Positions 23,847-32,446 of a stretch of DNA of 33,879 nucleotides are shown here, piece after piece. Location of the stretch: positions 1 through 33,879 of the forward strand of contig SZPG01000053.1 in NCBI GenBank assembly GCA_030263595.1. Direction: 5' to 3'. Within the stretch, counting starts at the first letter, position 1, and each line of letters opens with the position of its first letter. Source of the stretch: Chloroflexi bacterium CFX6 (lineage in GTDB: Bacteria > Chloroflexota > Anaerolineae > Anaerolineales > Villigracilaceae). The notes beneath the pieces were generated by a model. It was not told where the DNA came from and ran no database searches. It saw nothing but the letters and a program-made list of their open reading frames with translations. A program made the position numbers and the translations under genes.

Positions 23847-24455
23847 ATGTGGCTCTACGTCCTTCAGGGGGTCGGGCTTGGGTTTTCCGCCGCCGTCCTG
23901 CCGGGGCCCTTCCTTGCCTATCTCATCTCCCAAACGCTGGAACGCGGCTGGAGGCGCGCCCTGCCCGCCGCGTTCGCGCCTTTGATCAGCGACGGGCCCA
24001 TCATTACGCTTTGCCTGCTTGTCCTGAGCCAGGTTCCGGGTTGGTTCGAACACTTCCTCCACTTCGCGGGCGGGACATTCATCCTGTATCTCGCGTACGG
24101 CGCGTACAAGGCATGGAGGAATTTCGATTTGAAACTCCCCTCCACAGACTCCGGAGCGCGGGGAAGCGCATTCAAAGCCGCGTTGATGAATGCCCTGAGC
24201 CCGGGTCCGTACATTTACTGGAGCCTGGTCACGGGTCCAATCCTGTTGCGAGGCTGGCGCGAGACTCCGGTCAACGGGATTGGTTTCCTTGCGGGGTTCT
24301 ACGCGACCATCGTGCTAAGCCTGATCGCGATCATTCTCGTCTTCAGCCTGGCGAGGGAACTGGGTCCGAAAGTGAACCGCGCCCTGCTGGGCGTTTCCGC
24401 GCTCGCGTTGTCGGGTTTCGGCTTATACCAACTCTGGCTGGGATTCTTTTCCTGA
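23847..24455 (+). CDS. LysE/RhtB-family exporter
   Basis: This 202-residue protein with about six transmembrane helices starts VGLGFSAAVLPGPFLAYLIS, and has AFAPLISDGPIITLCLL and MNALSPGPYIYWSLV. These motifs mark the LysE translocator family, which exports amino acids or similar small molecules. It starts 5 bp after the preceding gene, so co-transcription is likely. Substrate unknown. Confidence 0.9.
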   Translation: MWLYVLQGVGLGFSAAVLPGPFLAYLISQTLERGWRRALPAAFAPLISDGPIITLCLLVLSQVPGWFEHFLHFAGGTFILYLAYGAYKAWRNFDLKLPSTDSGARGSAFKAALMNALSPGPYIYWSLVTGPILLRGWRETPVNGIGFLAGFYATIVLSLIAIILVFSLARELGPKVNRALLGVSALALSGFGLYQLWLGFFS

Positions 24456-24591
24456 TTTCTTCACCGTACGTCAATCAATTTTTGCCGCCCGGCACGCCAG
24501 GATCGCGCAGGCTAAAAAGGTTTTTTCAGCGCTCTTTGCGGGCTTCGCGGTTCAGACGTATGGCAGCAAATTTCTGATCACGAGAATCGCA

Positions 24592-26019
24592 TCAATCAAA
24601 GTGAACGATCCGATGAATGTTGCCCTCGAGGGGTGTCCCCGGCAAATCCGCGCCGCGTTCGTTCACGATCATGGGTAGTCCGTTCTTCGGGCGGATGGAG
24701 TTCAAGCCGGAACAATTGACCTTCGCTCCGGGCTTCAACGAAAACGAATATCGCTGCAGGATGATCGAAAGCGCGATCTTCAACTGCATCATTCCCAGCG
24801 ACGTGCCGATGCAATAACGCGGTCCCGCCGAGAACGGCATGAACTCGTAGGCGGAATGATATTCAGAAAGCCAGCGTTCGGGTTTGAAGCGATACGGCTC
24901 GGGGAAGATCTGCGGATCGCGATGCACCACATAGGGACTCATCACGATCCACGTGCCTTTGGGAAGGGGATATCCGCCCAGTTCGAATTCGCGCATGGCG
25001 AGACGTCCGGTCCACGTGCCGGCCGGGAAGAGGCGCATCCCTTCTTTGATCGCGCCTTCGAGCCAGGGAAGTTTCTCGATGGAGTCGGGCGTTGGAGTCT
25101 TCCCGCCCATCGCCTGGTCGAGTTCCCCCAAAACCATCTTCAACGCTTCGGGATGCCGGCTCAACAGGAAGATCGTCCAATACAACGCCATGCCGTTCGG
25201 GTTGTATCCGCCGCGGAACATGGTGGTGGTGTGACCGATCAATTCCGACTCGCTCAGCCTGTCGGGGTCAGTCTCGCGCATCTGGATCATCACGGAGAGG
25301 ATGTCCTTCCCATCGAGTCCCTCCTCCTTTTTGCGGGCGATCACCATCCTAACGACGCGCTCCATTTCGTCCGCCTGTTTCAGCAGTTTATGGAAGGGCA
25401 GCCCCGGAACGTCGTAAGGAAACAACAACGTGAGCGGGTGCATGATGATCTTCATCGTGCGTTCGAGCTGCATGCCGATGGCTTCGCCCTCCTTCTCCGG
25501 GTCGAGACCCAGCACGGGCGCCGTTCCCAGCCATATCGCGAGACGTTCCATCTCGGCGCGCAGGTCCATCACCCGACCGATCCGCCATGAGGCAAGTTTT
25601 CGTTCGGTCACTTCCACACAGGAATCGTGATAGCGCGTGACAAATTTTTTGTGGAAGTAGGGAAGCAGCGCCGAGCGGTGATCGTCGTGACGCGCTCCAT
25701 TCATCAGGGGCATCCCGGTCGTCAGGTTTCGCACCGCCCCCTCTTTTGGGAAATCCACAGGGACGAGGTCCAGGTCGTAAGCGTAAAACGAGGCGGGGTC
25801 GCGCAATATCTGGCGGTTGTACTCCGGGTCGAACACCAGAACGGCGGGATATTTTCCGACCCCGATCCGCGCCACGCTTCCGTATCGTTCCCGCAGGCTC
25901 ATCAACGAATCCAACGGGCGGAACGCGAATCGAAGAAGCGCCGGCAGCCAGCCCAACAGCGGCGCAGGCGACGGACCCGGAATGTCTCTTCCCCGATCGC
26001 TGGATGTGATCGCTGACAT
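24592..26019 (-). CDS. Cytochrome P450 with atypical I-helix
   Basis: This 475-residue P450 has a heme-thiolate signature FSAGPRYCIG with Cys403, the K-helix ExxR in KEGMR, and FKPERW. The I-helix reads FRGGYNPNGMALYW, where the usual acid-threonine pair is replaced by Asn273-Pro274-Asn275. The ATG at 26019 is chosen because GGAGG lies just upstream. P450s usually hydroxylate; here the missing pair suggests another chemistry. It follows the cyclase gene on the same strand after a hairpin. No ferredoxin partner is in the window. Confidence 0.93.
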   Translation of the reverse strand: MSAITSSDRGRDIPGPSPAPLLGWLPALLRFAFRPLDSLMSLRERYGSVARIGVGKYPAVLVFDPEYNRQILRDPASFYAYDLDLVPVDFPKEGAVRNLTTGMPLMNGARHDDHRSALLPYFHKKFVTRYHDSCVEVTERKLASWRIGRVMDLRAEMERLAIWLGTAPVLGLDPEKEGEAIGMQLERTMKIIMHPLTLLFPYDVPGLPFHKLLKQADEMERVVRMVIARKKEEGLDGKDILSVMIQMRETDPDRLSESELIGHTTTMFRGGYNPNGMALYWTIFLLSRHPEALKMVLGELDQAMGGKTPTPDSIEKLPWLEGAIKEGMRLFPAGTWTGRLAMREFELGGYPLPKGTWIVMSPYVVHRDPQIFPEPYRFKPERWLSEYHSAYEFMPFSAGPRYCIGTSLGMMQLKIALSIILQRYSFSLKPGAKVNCSGLNSIRPKNGLPMIVNERGADLPGTPLEGNIHRIVHFD

Positions 26020-26052
26020 CTTCCCTCCGTGTTGACGGGTGATGATATACAT

Positions 26053-26091
26053 CGTCCCGCAGCCTGAACCTCGGGACAAGCCTGCGGGACG
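26053..26091. repeat. Hairpin between the cyclase and P450 genes
   Basis: A 10-bp perfect stem, CGTCCCGCAG (26053-26062) with CTGCGGGACG (26082-26091), has a 19-nt loop that itself contains CTCGGGACA, a partial copy of the arm. No T run follows, so it looks like a repeat element rather than a terminator. Confidence 0.65.
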
Positions 26092-26111
26092 GTTTGCACA
26101 ACGCGAAACCG

Positions 26112-29100
26112 TTATCTTTGGTCCGCCAATTCCCTTGCGCGCCTGAGCATCGGCACCGCGTCCATCTCCCCGAAGATGCGGATCGCCTCGCTGAAATGTT
26201 CCCGGCGAAGATCGGCGTCTCCCGCAAGCGCGGCGCCCAATTTCAAGTGGATCAATCCCTCTTCGTAACGCATCCTGAATTTCCGCGCGGCTTCCAGTCC
26301 GTCCCTCCACAATTTCACCGCCCCCTGGCGTCTTCCGTTCAGCCATTCATACCATCCCCTGTAATACAGCAGGCTCGGTTGACCGATCGGAAAAACGTTC
26401 TTGAAGGCGCGCAAAAGTTTGACCGCCCTCTCGGCGAAGTATTTCATGCGGACGGCGTCCACCGTCCCATCCGGTTTTTGAAGCGCCTTTTCCCACAACT
26501 CGAAATACACCTCGGCGATGGCGGTGAATCCCACATCCAGGGAATAAACTGTGGGACGCAGATTCGCCGTGAAACCCAAGACCCTGTCCGCGTAGTCGAG
26601 CGCTCGTTCGGCGTCGCCGAGGCGATGATGCGCCAGGGCAAGTTGCGCGTTCGTATTGATGGAGGACGCAAAGTTGGGAAGTCCCTCCAGGATGCGGAGG
26701 GCTTCCTCCAGCAATGGGATCGCCTCCGCCTCGTTCCCCAGCCGGATGCTGTTCGCCGCGACCCCGAACAGCGCCCACAACTGTTGCAGTGGGTTGCGCC
26801 TCCGGCGCGCGTCCTCGAGCAGATTCATTTGGATATTCAGCGCATATTGCATGTCCCCCGCGATCAATGCGCTTTCCGCGAGAAGGACCGTGGCGTCCCC
26901 CCATTGCCGGTAATCGCCCAATTGTTCGCAGATCGTTTTGGCTTTCAACACCCGTGCGCGAACCTCGTCCCATTTACCGACCGTGATCAGGTAAACGCTG
27001 GTCACCACATTCACGGTGATCAAGGTGGAAGGCTGGTTCACCTTCTCCGCCACGTCAATTCCACGAGCCACGTAGGTCTCGGCGAGGTTATGCAACTGGG
27101 CAAAACCGGCAAGGACCGCCATGCTCGAATACGCAACCGCCAGTTCGGGCGACGCGCCCGCCTTTTCCGCTTCGTTGAGGAAGCGCAGCGCCACGTAGAT
27201 GATGGGAAGTGTTTCGTTCGAATAGAAATACACGCGCGACATCAACTCATAGAGTCGGGCGACTTCGATCGCAACTTCGCGCTCCCTGCCGCTCGACGCC
27301 GCGCCGATGTATCGGGAAGGGAAAAAGCGATGGAATGTCTGTCGAACGATCTGCGGGATCACGCCCAAAGCAAATTGAACGCTCGATCGGGGGATTGGGC
27401 TGTCCAGCAGGCGGAGCGCCTCCCGCACGTGGATCTCGCAATCCGGCAGGGAACCCAAGCCATAATGGGCAAGCCCGATACGGCTGTGCCAGCGCGCCCT
27501 TCTCACCTGCCGCTGACGCGCGGCTTGCCTGTCGGCGGATTTGGGTATCCTCGCGTCCCATTCCAGCGCCTGGGTAAAGAACTGGATCGCCTCCGCGTTG
27601 GCGTAGTTTTGTATCGCCTGTTCGCCCGCCTTATCGAGATAACCCACCGCCTTCTCGATGGCGAGTTCGTTCCTCGTCGCGTCGGGCATCTCGGCGGCTT
27701 GCGTCCAGTGATGGGCTAGCAGGGTGAAATAGGATTCGAGATTGTCCGCGTGGTTCTGTTCGATCCACTCCGCCACAGCCTGATGCAGCTGCCTGCGTTG
27801 GGAATACAACATCAGGTTGTACGCCACCTCCTGCGTGACGGCATGTTTGAAGATGTACGCCAGGTCGGGCGCCTCGGATTCGACCAGCGTCAGGCTCAGG
27901 CGCGTCAGCGATTCCATGTAATTGGGGAGCAAAGCGCGATCTTCCTCGATGGGATGCACCGCCTGAAGCACGCGAAAGGTGAAGATGCGCCCGATCACGC
28001 TGGCGACCTTGAGCGTCAGTTGTTGCGAGGGGGCGAGGCTGTCAATGCGGTTCGTGATGGCGGCTTGGAGCGTATCGGGCAGGGCGAGGCTTTCGAAATT
28101 CATGAAATGGGGATCCACCCGGCATTCCTGGTTGTCAATGACCAGAACCCCCGATTCGCGCAGCGCATACGCCAGTTCCTCCGCGAAGAAGGGATGCCCC
28201 TCCGATTTCTCGCGGATCAAACGCCCGATCATCGGCGGGATGGATTTAACCCCCAGCCGCTGGCAGACCAGCGCCTCCACGTCGTCGAGCATCATCGCCT
28301 CCAATTTGACGAGGCGCGCCCCGGGGTAATCCAATAATTGTTTGAACTGGACAGGCACCGGGTCCGATAACGGACGCGTGTTCAGGGCAAGGAAGATCGG
28401 GCGCACCTTTTGCTGCACGTCCACGAGCAACGCCCACGAAGCCGAATCGAACCAGTGCAGGTCCTCCAGCACAATGAGCAGGGGCGTCTCTTCCGCGAGG
28501 GAAGCCAGCACGCGCGATAATATCTCGCGGACGTTGCTGCTCCGTAACTCGCCCGTCATGGCGGAGGTCAATTCGTTATCCGGCACGTGCATCGGCAGGA
28601 TCACGTCGAGAAGGGGAAAATAGCGCGCCAGGTCCGGGTCAACCTCCCGGAGTTTCGCGAGAACCCTGTGCTGGATCAGGCTGCGCGCCTCCTCCGCTGA
28701 AGCCGCCTTGCCGGTCAGTTCGTCAATATCGAAGATCCTGTTAAAAATGGGACGCCACGCGTGATACGAATTCGTCCGCTCGATGGGATCGCCGCCGCCG
28801 ATGAACATGGTCACGCGCAGGGTTTCCGCCTGCCGCACGAGGTCTTCGAACAGGCGCGATTTTCCGATGCCCGCCTCGCCCTGAAGGATCAACGTCTGAT
28901 GTTCCTCGCCGCGCGAAAGTTCCTGCAACGCGTTGGCGATCATGGCTTTCTCTTCCTGGCGGCCGATCAACTCCGTGCGGGGACGGATGACGCTCTTCTT
29001 TTGATCGAGCGGATGGAAGACCTCCACCGGTTCATCCCGACCCTTGACCTGCTGAGGCGGAAGAGGCTCGAACGCCACCGCGTCCTTTGCCGCGTCGTAG

Positions 29101-30365
29101 GTGACGCGGTCGCACAGGATCGGAATGCCGAACTTCTCGATCAACTCATCCTGCCTGACCGCCGCGCCCATCAACCGCGCCGAAAGATTGACGGCGTTGC
29201 CGATGGTGGTGTACTCGCGGCGCGAGTCGTTCCCGATCGAGCCGCAGAAGATGCGCCCGGTGGTGATGCCGATGTAACTGCGCACCTTCAACTTCGCCAG
29301 TTCCTTGCGGATCATCAACGCCGCCTGCACGCCGCGCGCCGGGTCGTCTTCGTGCGCGAACGGGGGCAAGCCCAGCGCCGCGACGATGGTGATGCCCTTG
29401 TCGTCCACGTTGATCTTGTTGATGCTCCCCTCGTAGCGATACACGGAACGCTGGATCAGGCGCGCCAGGCTTTGCGCCTCCTCCAGTTCGGTCTTCTGGT
29501 CAATCTCCGGCAGGTTGATGAAAAGCACGGTCACGCGCCGCAGTTCCGCGATCCAACTGCTTTGACCGGCGGTCAGGCGATTGATGATCGCCCCGGGGAT
29601 GTAGGGGCGCAGCAGGCTTTCCGCGCCGTCGGGAACGGCGTTCTTTTCCGGCGTCTCGAATATGGAGGAGGGTTTATTCAAGCCTTTCAATCGTCCGCCC
29701 TGTGCGATGGCATCCTTGAGTTCGAACTCGATCACCTCGGCAATGCAATCGTTGCGGATCAGCCTCCAGGCGGAGGGCGTCACGAGGATGTCGCCCGATT
29801 GCGCCAGGTTGTTGGCAATGCCCACCTCGACGAGCGGGTTGCCGGTGAGCAGGAACTCCCAGCGATTGAACACCCCGCCGACGTGGGCGGTGGTGATGTT
29901 CCCGGCGCTGACGGCAAGTTTGAGGTACAGCGTCGAATTTTCCACCTTGTAATTGGACAGGCGCTCGCGGATGGCGAGGGCGCATTCCGCGGCGCGCATG
30001 GTCCATTGCCATTGATCGGCTCTCGAAACAGGTTCCGCTATCCCGTCGCCCGAAGCGATGGTCCAGACCGCAATGACCGCGTCGCCGGCAAACTTGACCA
30101 CATCCCCGCCGTATTGATGAACGATGTCAATGAGTTGTCCGAAGTATTCGTTGAGGATGTTGGCGATGGTCTCGACGCCGGCGGGTCCCGTCTCTGCGAG
30201 ACTTTCGGTCAGGCGCGTGAAGCCGGAGATGTCGGCAAAAAGAACCGCCGCGTGGATGTCCTCCGCCACAGGCGATTCGATCGGCGAGGGGTCCGCGGCG
30301 ACGCGTTTTCGGATCAATTTGGGGACGTAACTGGCAAGCACCTCTGCCAGCGCCGGGTTGCTCAT
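26112..30365 (-). CDS. sAC-like class III cyclase with AAA-type ATPase and TPR domains
   Basis: This 1417-residue cytosolic protein carries two cyclase domains. C1 (about 36-235) has FADISGF with Asp45, and Lys91 and Asp95 in KFAGD. C2 (about 275-450) has lost the first metal site (FINLPEID) but keeps IGNAVNLSARLM with Asn393 and Arg397. The two would build one active site, as in mammalian soluble adenylyl cyclase, which the spacing and motifs closely resemble. An ATPase follows (Walker A GEAGIGKS with Lys502; Walker B LLIVLEDLHWFD), then TPR-like repeats from about 830 to the end. Product is probably cAMP. In C1 the position of the sAC bicarbonate-site Arg176 appears to be Gly182. Confidence 0.92.
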   Translation of the reverse strand: MSNPALAEVLASYVPKLIRKRVAADPSPIESPVAEDIHAAVLFADISGFTRLTESLAETGPAGVETIANILNEYFGQLIDIVHQYGGDVVKFAGDAVIAVWTIASGDGIAEPVSRADQWQWTMRAAECALAIRERLSNYKVENSTLYLKLAVSAGNITTAHVGGVFNRWEFLLTGNPLVEVGIANNLAQSGDILVTPSAWRLIRNDCIAEVIEFELKDAIAQGGRLKGLNKPSSIFETPEKNAVPDGAESLLRPYIPGAIINRLTAGQSSWIAELRRVTVLFINLPEIDQKTELEEAQSLARLIQRSVYRYEGSINKINVDDKGITIVAALGLPPFAHEDDPARGVQAALMIRKELAKLKVRSYIGITTGRIFCGSIGNDSRREYTTIGNAVNLSARLMGAAVRQDELIEKFGIPILCDRVTYDAAKDAVAFEPLPPQQVKGRDEPVEVFHPLDQKKSVIRPRTELIGRQEEKAMIANALQELSRGEEHQTLILQGEAGIGKSRLFEDLVRQAETLRVTMFIGGGDPIERTNSYHAWRPIFNRIFDIDELTGKAASAEEARSLIQHRVLAKLREVDPDLARYFPLLDVILPMHVPDNELTSAMTGELRSSNVREILSRVLASLAEETPLLIVLEDLHWFDSASWALLVDVQQKVRPIFLALNTRPLSDPVPVQFKQLLDYPGARLVKLEAMMLDDVEALVCQRLGVKSIPPMIGRLIREKSEGHPFFAEELAYALRESGVLVIDNQECRVDPHFMNFESLALPDTLQAAITNRIDSLAPSQQLTLKVASVIGRIFTFRVLQAVHPIEEDRALLPNYMESLTRLSLTLVESEAPDLAYIFKHAVTQEVAYNLMLYSQRRQLHQAVAEWIEQNHADNLESYFTLLAHHWTQAAEMPDATRNELAIEKAVGYLDKAGEQAIQNYANAEAIQFFTQALEWDARIPKSADRQAARQRQVRRARWHSRIGLAHYGLGSLPDCEIHVREALRLLDSPIPRSSVQFALGVIPQIVRQTFHRFFPSRYIGAASSGREREVAIEVARLYELMSRVYFYSNETLPIIYVALRFLNEAEKAGASPELAVAYSSMAVLAGFAQLHNLAETYVARGIDVAEKVNQPSTLITVNVVTSVYLITVGKWDEVRARVLKAKTICEQLGDYRQWGDATVLLAESALIAGDMQYALNIQMNLLEDARRRRNPLQQLWALFGVAANSIRLGNEAEAIPLLEEALRILEGLPNFASSINTNAQLALAHHRLGDAERALDYADRVLGFTANLRPTVYSLDVGFTAIAEVYFELWEKALQKPDGTVDAVRMKYFAERAVKLLRAFKNVFPIGQPSLLYYRGWYEWLNGRRQGAVKLWRDGLEAARKFRMRYEEGLIHLKLGAALAGDADLRREHFSEAIRIFGEMDAVPMLRRARELADQR

Positions 30366-30598
30366 TTATAAATCGGCTCCATCAAGGGTTGTCGGGCTGA
30401 TGTTCGATATGATACCCCATTCCCCCATTTATGGGAGGGAAGAGTATGCGTATCCATTCCAACCCGATGCAGGAGGGAGACTCTCCCCCTCCGTGACGCG
30501 TGGCGGAAGTTCTCGCGTCTCATGCCCCACGCGTAACGGGCGTTCTCTGACGCCTGCCCTGCTCGAGCCGGGCGTTGTTCACAATTGCGCTTCGGTTT

Positions 30599-31384
30599 TT
30601 AATCCGGCGCCCATATTCGGATGTTCGTCATCTCGCATTTCGTACCGTAATCCTTGTTGGTGCCGGAAAGCAGGGACAATCCCACGTCGCCCTGCAGGAT
30701 GCGGCTTTGCGAAAGGGTATATTCGCCGACCAGTTCCCCGTCCACAAGCGCGTAGGCGGTTATGCCTTTTACGATGAGGGTGAAATCCGCCTCGGCGGGC
30801 ATATCGAATTTTACGCGACCGGTACCGCGCGTGGTCCCGACTGTCCGCGAATAGGAATAACGATTGTCGGCGTCGAGGAATACGATCCTGCTCCTGTCGA
30901 GAAACACGGAGTAGTGTTCCTTGTCCTCCTGGATCGCAAAAACAAATCCGCACCCCGATTCGTCCGCGTGCCGGTAGGCGCTATCCCATGCAAAATGGGC
31001 GCTGATGTAAAAGTCCCTGACATCCATGCCCAGGGACAGCCAACTGTACCATCCCAGTTGCGCCCATTCGTAATAAAAATCGTCAACCTCTTCGATGGCG
31101 CCTTTGTCGGTGTTCAGATAACCCAGTTCAAAATACTTCCGGGTTTCGGCGTCGAACGCCTCGTATTTTTGGGTCGCCGCCAGGTTGGGCGTTCTGGTGG
31201 GTCTTGGCGTTGGCGATGGACGGGGCGTATTGGTCGGCGTTGCGGTAATGGTGGCGGTCGGGATGGGCGTGTCCGTCGGCGCAGGCGTGGGTGAGGGCTG
31301 CGGCGTCAAGCCCGAACATGCCAGCGATGCAAGAACCAACGTCAGGATGAAAAAGGAAAGGGGCTTGGACTTTTTGGTTTTCAT
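30599..31384 (-). CDS. Thr/Pro-linker lipoprotein with a jelly-roll-like domain
   Basis: This 261-residue protein starts at the ATG at 31384, with GGAGG 5 nt upstream. The lipobox SLAC puts lipid on Cys23. Residues 25-65 form a Pro/Thr-rich spacer typical of surface lipoproteins in this group. The C-terminal 170 residues look like a concanavalin/LamG- or DUF1080-like beta sandwich (FAIQEDKEHYSVFLDRS, YALVDGELVGEY, GDVGLSLLSG). It may bind a carbohydrate; function unknown. Confidence 0.85.
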   Translation of the reverse strand: MKTKKSKPLSFFILTLVLASLACSGLTPQPSPTPAPTDTPIPTATITATPTNTPRPSPTPRPTRTPNLAATQKYEAFDAETRKYFELGYLNTDKGAIEEVDDFYYEWAQLGWYSWLSLGMDVRDFYISAHFAWDSAYRHADESGCGFVFAIQEDKEHYSVFLDRSRIVFLDADNRYSYSRTVGTTRGTGRVKFDMPAEADFTLIVKGITAYALVDGELVGEYTLSQSRILQGDVGLSLLSGTNKDYGTKCEMTNIRIWAPD

Positions 31385-31523
31385 TTTTCCTCCATGGTTG
31401 ATATTTACAGACCATATTACAACATTTTCACCGCAAATACAACAATTTTTTTTGGCTCTCCCGTCCATCGCCGCAGCCTCCAAAATGGCTTAAAATAACA
31501 ATCAAAACCTCAAGGAGAACATC

Positions 31524-32399
31524 ATGCAACTGGCAGAAGACGTTCGCAAGAAAGTGATCCTCTTCCAAAAGACCGAGATCACGGAATATCACATCTACAA
31601 GCGGCTGGCAAAAAGGATCAAGTCCCCCGAGAACGCGAAGATACTCGAGCAGATCGCCGAGGACGAATTCCGTCACTACAACGGCTGGAAGAAGTACACC
31701 GGCGAAGAGGTCAAGCCGCGCTGGTTCAGTGTGTGGTTCTATTACCTCGTCAGCCTGATCCTCGGTTTCACCTTCGGCGTCAAATTGATGGAACAGGGCG
31801 AGGAGAAGGCGCAGGCGAATTACGAGGCGGTCTCGACCGCGATCCCCGAAGCAAAACAGTTTCAACACGAGGAGGAGGAACATGAACAGCAACTCCTTGC
31901 CATGCTCGACGAGGAGCGACTGCAATATGCCGGGTCGGTGGTGCTGGGACTCAACGACGCACTCGTGGAACTGACCGGCGCTCTCGCGGGGCTGACGCTT
32001 GCCCTCCAAAACGGAAAGTTGATCGCCCTTTCGGGTTTGATCACCGGCATTGCCGCCTCGCTTTCGATGGCGGCGAGCGAATACCTCTCCACGCGTTCGG
32101 AGGAGACCGCAAAGCAACCGGTGCGCGCCGCCATCTACACGGGCATCGCGTACATCATCACTGTGGCCCTGCTCGTCCTCCCCTATTTGATCATGCCCGA
32201 AAACTTCTACGCCGATCTTGTCATCGCGCTGACGACCGCCGTCATCATCATCGCGGCGTTCAACTATTACATCTCGGTCGCCAAGGGCGAATCGTTCCGC
32301 GCGCGTTTTTTGGAAATGGCTGGCTTGAGCCTCAGCGTGGCGGCGTTCTCGTTTGTGATCGGGTATTTCATCCGCCAATGGCTGGGGATCGAGGTCTGA
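31524..32399 (+). CDS. Ferritin-like/VIT1 fusion iron transporter (MbfA-like)
   Basis: This 291-residue protein's first 140 residues form a rubrerythrin-like diiron domain: Glu18, Glu21, and EFRH with Glu48 and His51, then a second helix EEEEHEQQLL. The remainder is a VIT1/CCC1 transporter with GLNDALVELTGALAGL and AASEYLSTRSEE. The arrangement resembles membrane-bound ferritin A, which exports iron and protects against peroxide. AAGGAGA precedes the ATG, and TAAAAT lies about 30 bp upstream. Confidence 0.9.
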   Translation: MQLAEDVRKKVILFQKTEITEYHIYKRLAKRIKSPENAKILEQIAEDEFRHYNGWKKYTGEEVKPRWFSVWFYYLVSLILGFTFGVKLMEQGEEKAQANYEAVSTAIPEAKQFQHEEEEHEQQLLAMLDEERLQYAGSVVLGLNDALVELTGALAGLTLALQNGKLIALSGLITGIAASLSMAASEYLSTRSEETAKQPVRAAIYTGIAYIITVALLVLPYLIMPENFYADLVIALTTAVIIIAAFNYYISVAKGESFRARFLEMAGLSLSVAAFSFVIGYFIRQWLGIEV

Positions 32400-32446
32400 C
32401 CTCACCCCCCTTCCCCTCTCCCGGTGGGAGAGGGGGGGAGTCTCAC
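32400..32446 (+). repeat. Palindromic CCCCTCTCCC repeat supplying the next ribosome site
   Basis: CCCCTCTCCC (32413-32422) and GGGAGAGGGG (32426-32435) form a 10-bp stem with a 3-nt loop. The following GGGGGAG lies 6 nt before the DUF1786 ATG, so the repeat provides its Shine-Dalgarno site. Confidence 0.8.

Noticed and set aside
24456..24591. Terminator between the LysE gene and the P450 gene
   Set aside because: A TTTTTT run is present but no convincing stem precedes it.
26020..26346. Longer P450 N-terminus reaching into the cyclase gene
   Set aside because: The extra residues are shadow coding of the cyclase end; a GGAGG site supports the ATG at 26019.
28761..30371. Long plus-strand open frame opposite the cyclase gene
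   Set aside because: Arg/His/Asp-rich translation without domain features; it is the complement of the well-supported cyclase frame. The same holds for the frames at 26094-27719 and 1107-2633.
30366..30598. Gene or RNA between the cyclase and the lipoprotein
   Set aside because: Only short frames and an ACGCGTGG/CCACGCGT inverted repeat are visible; nothing supportable.
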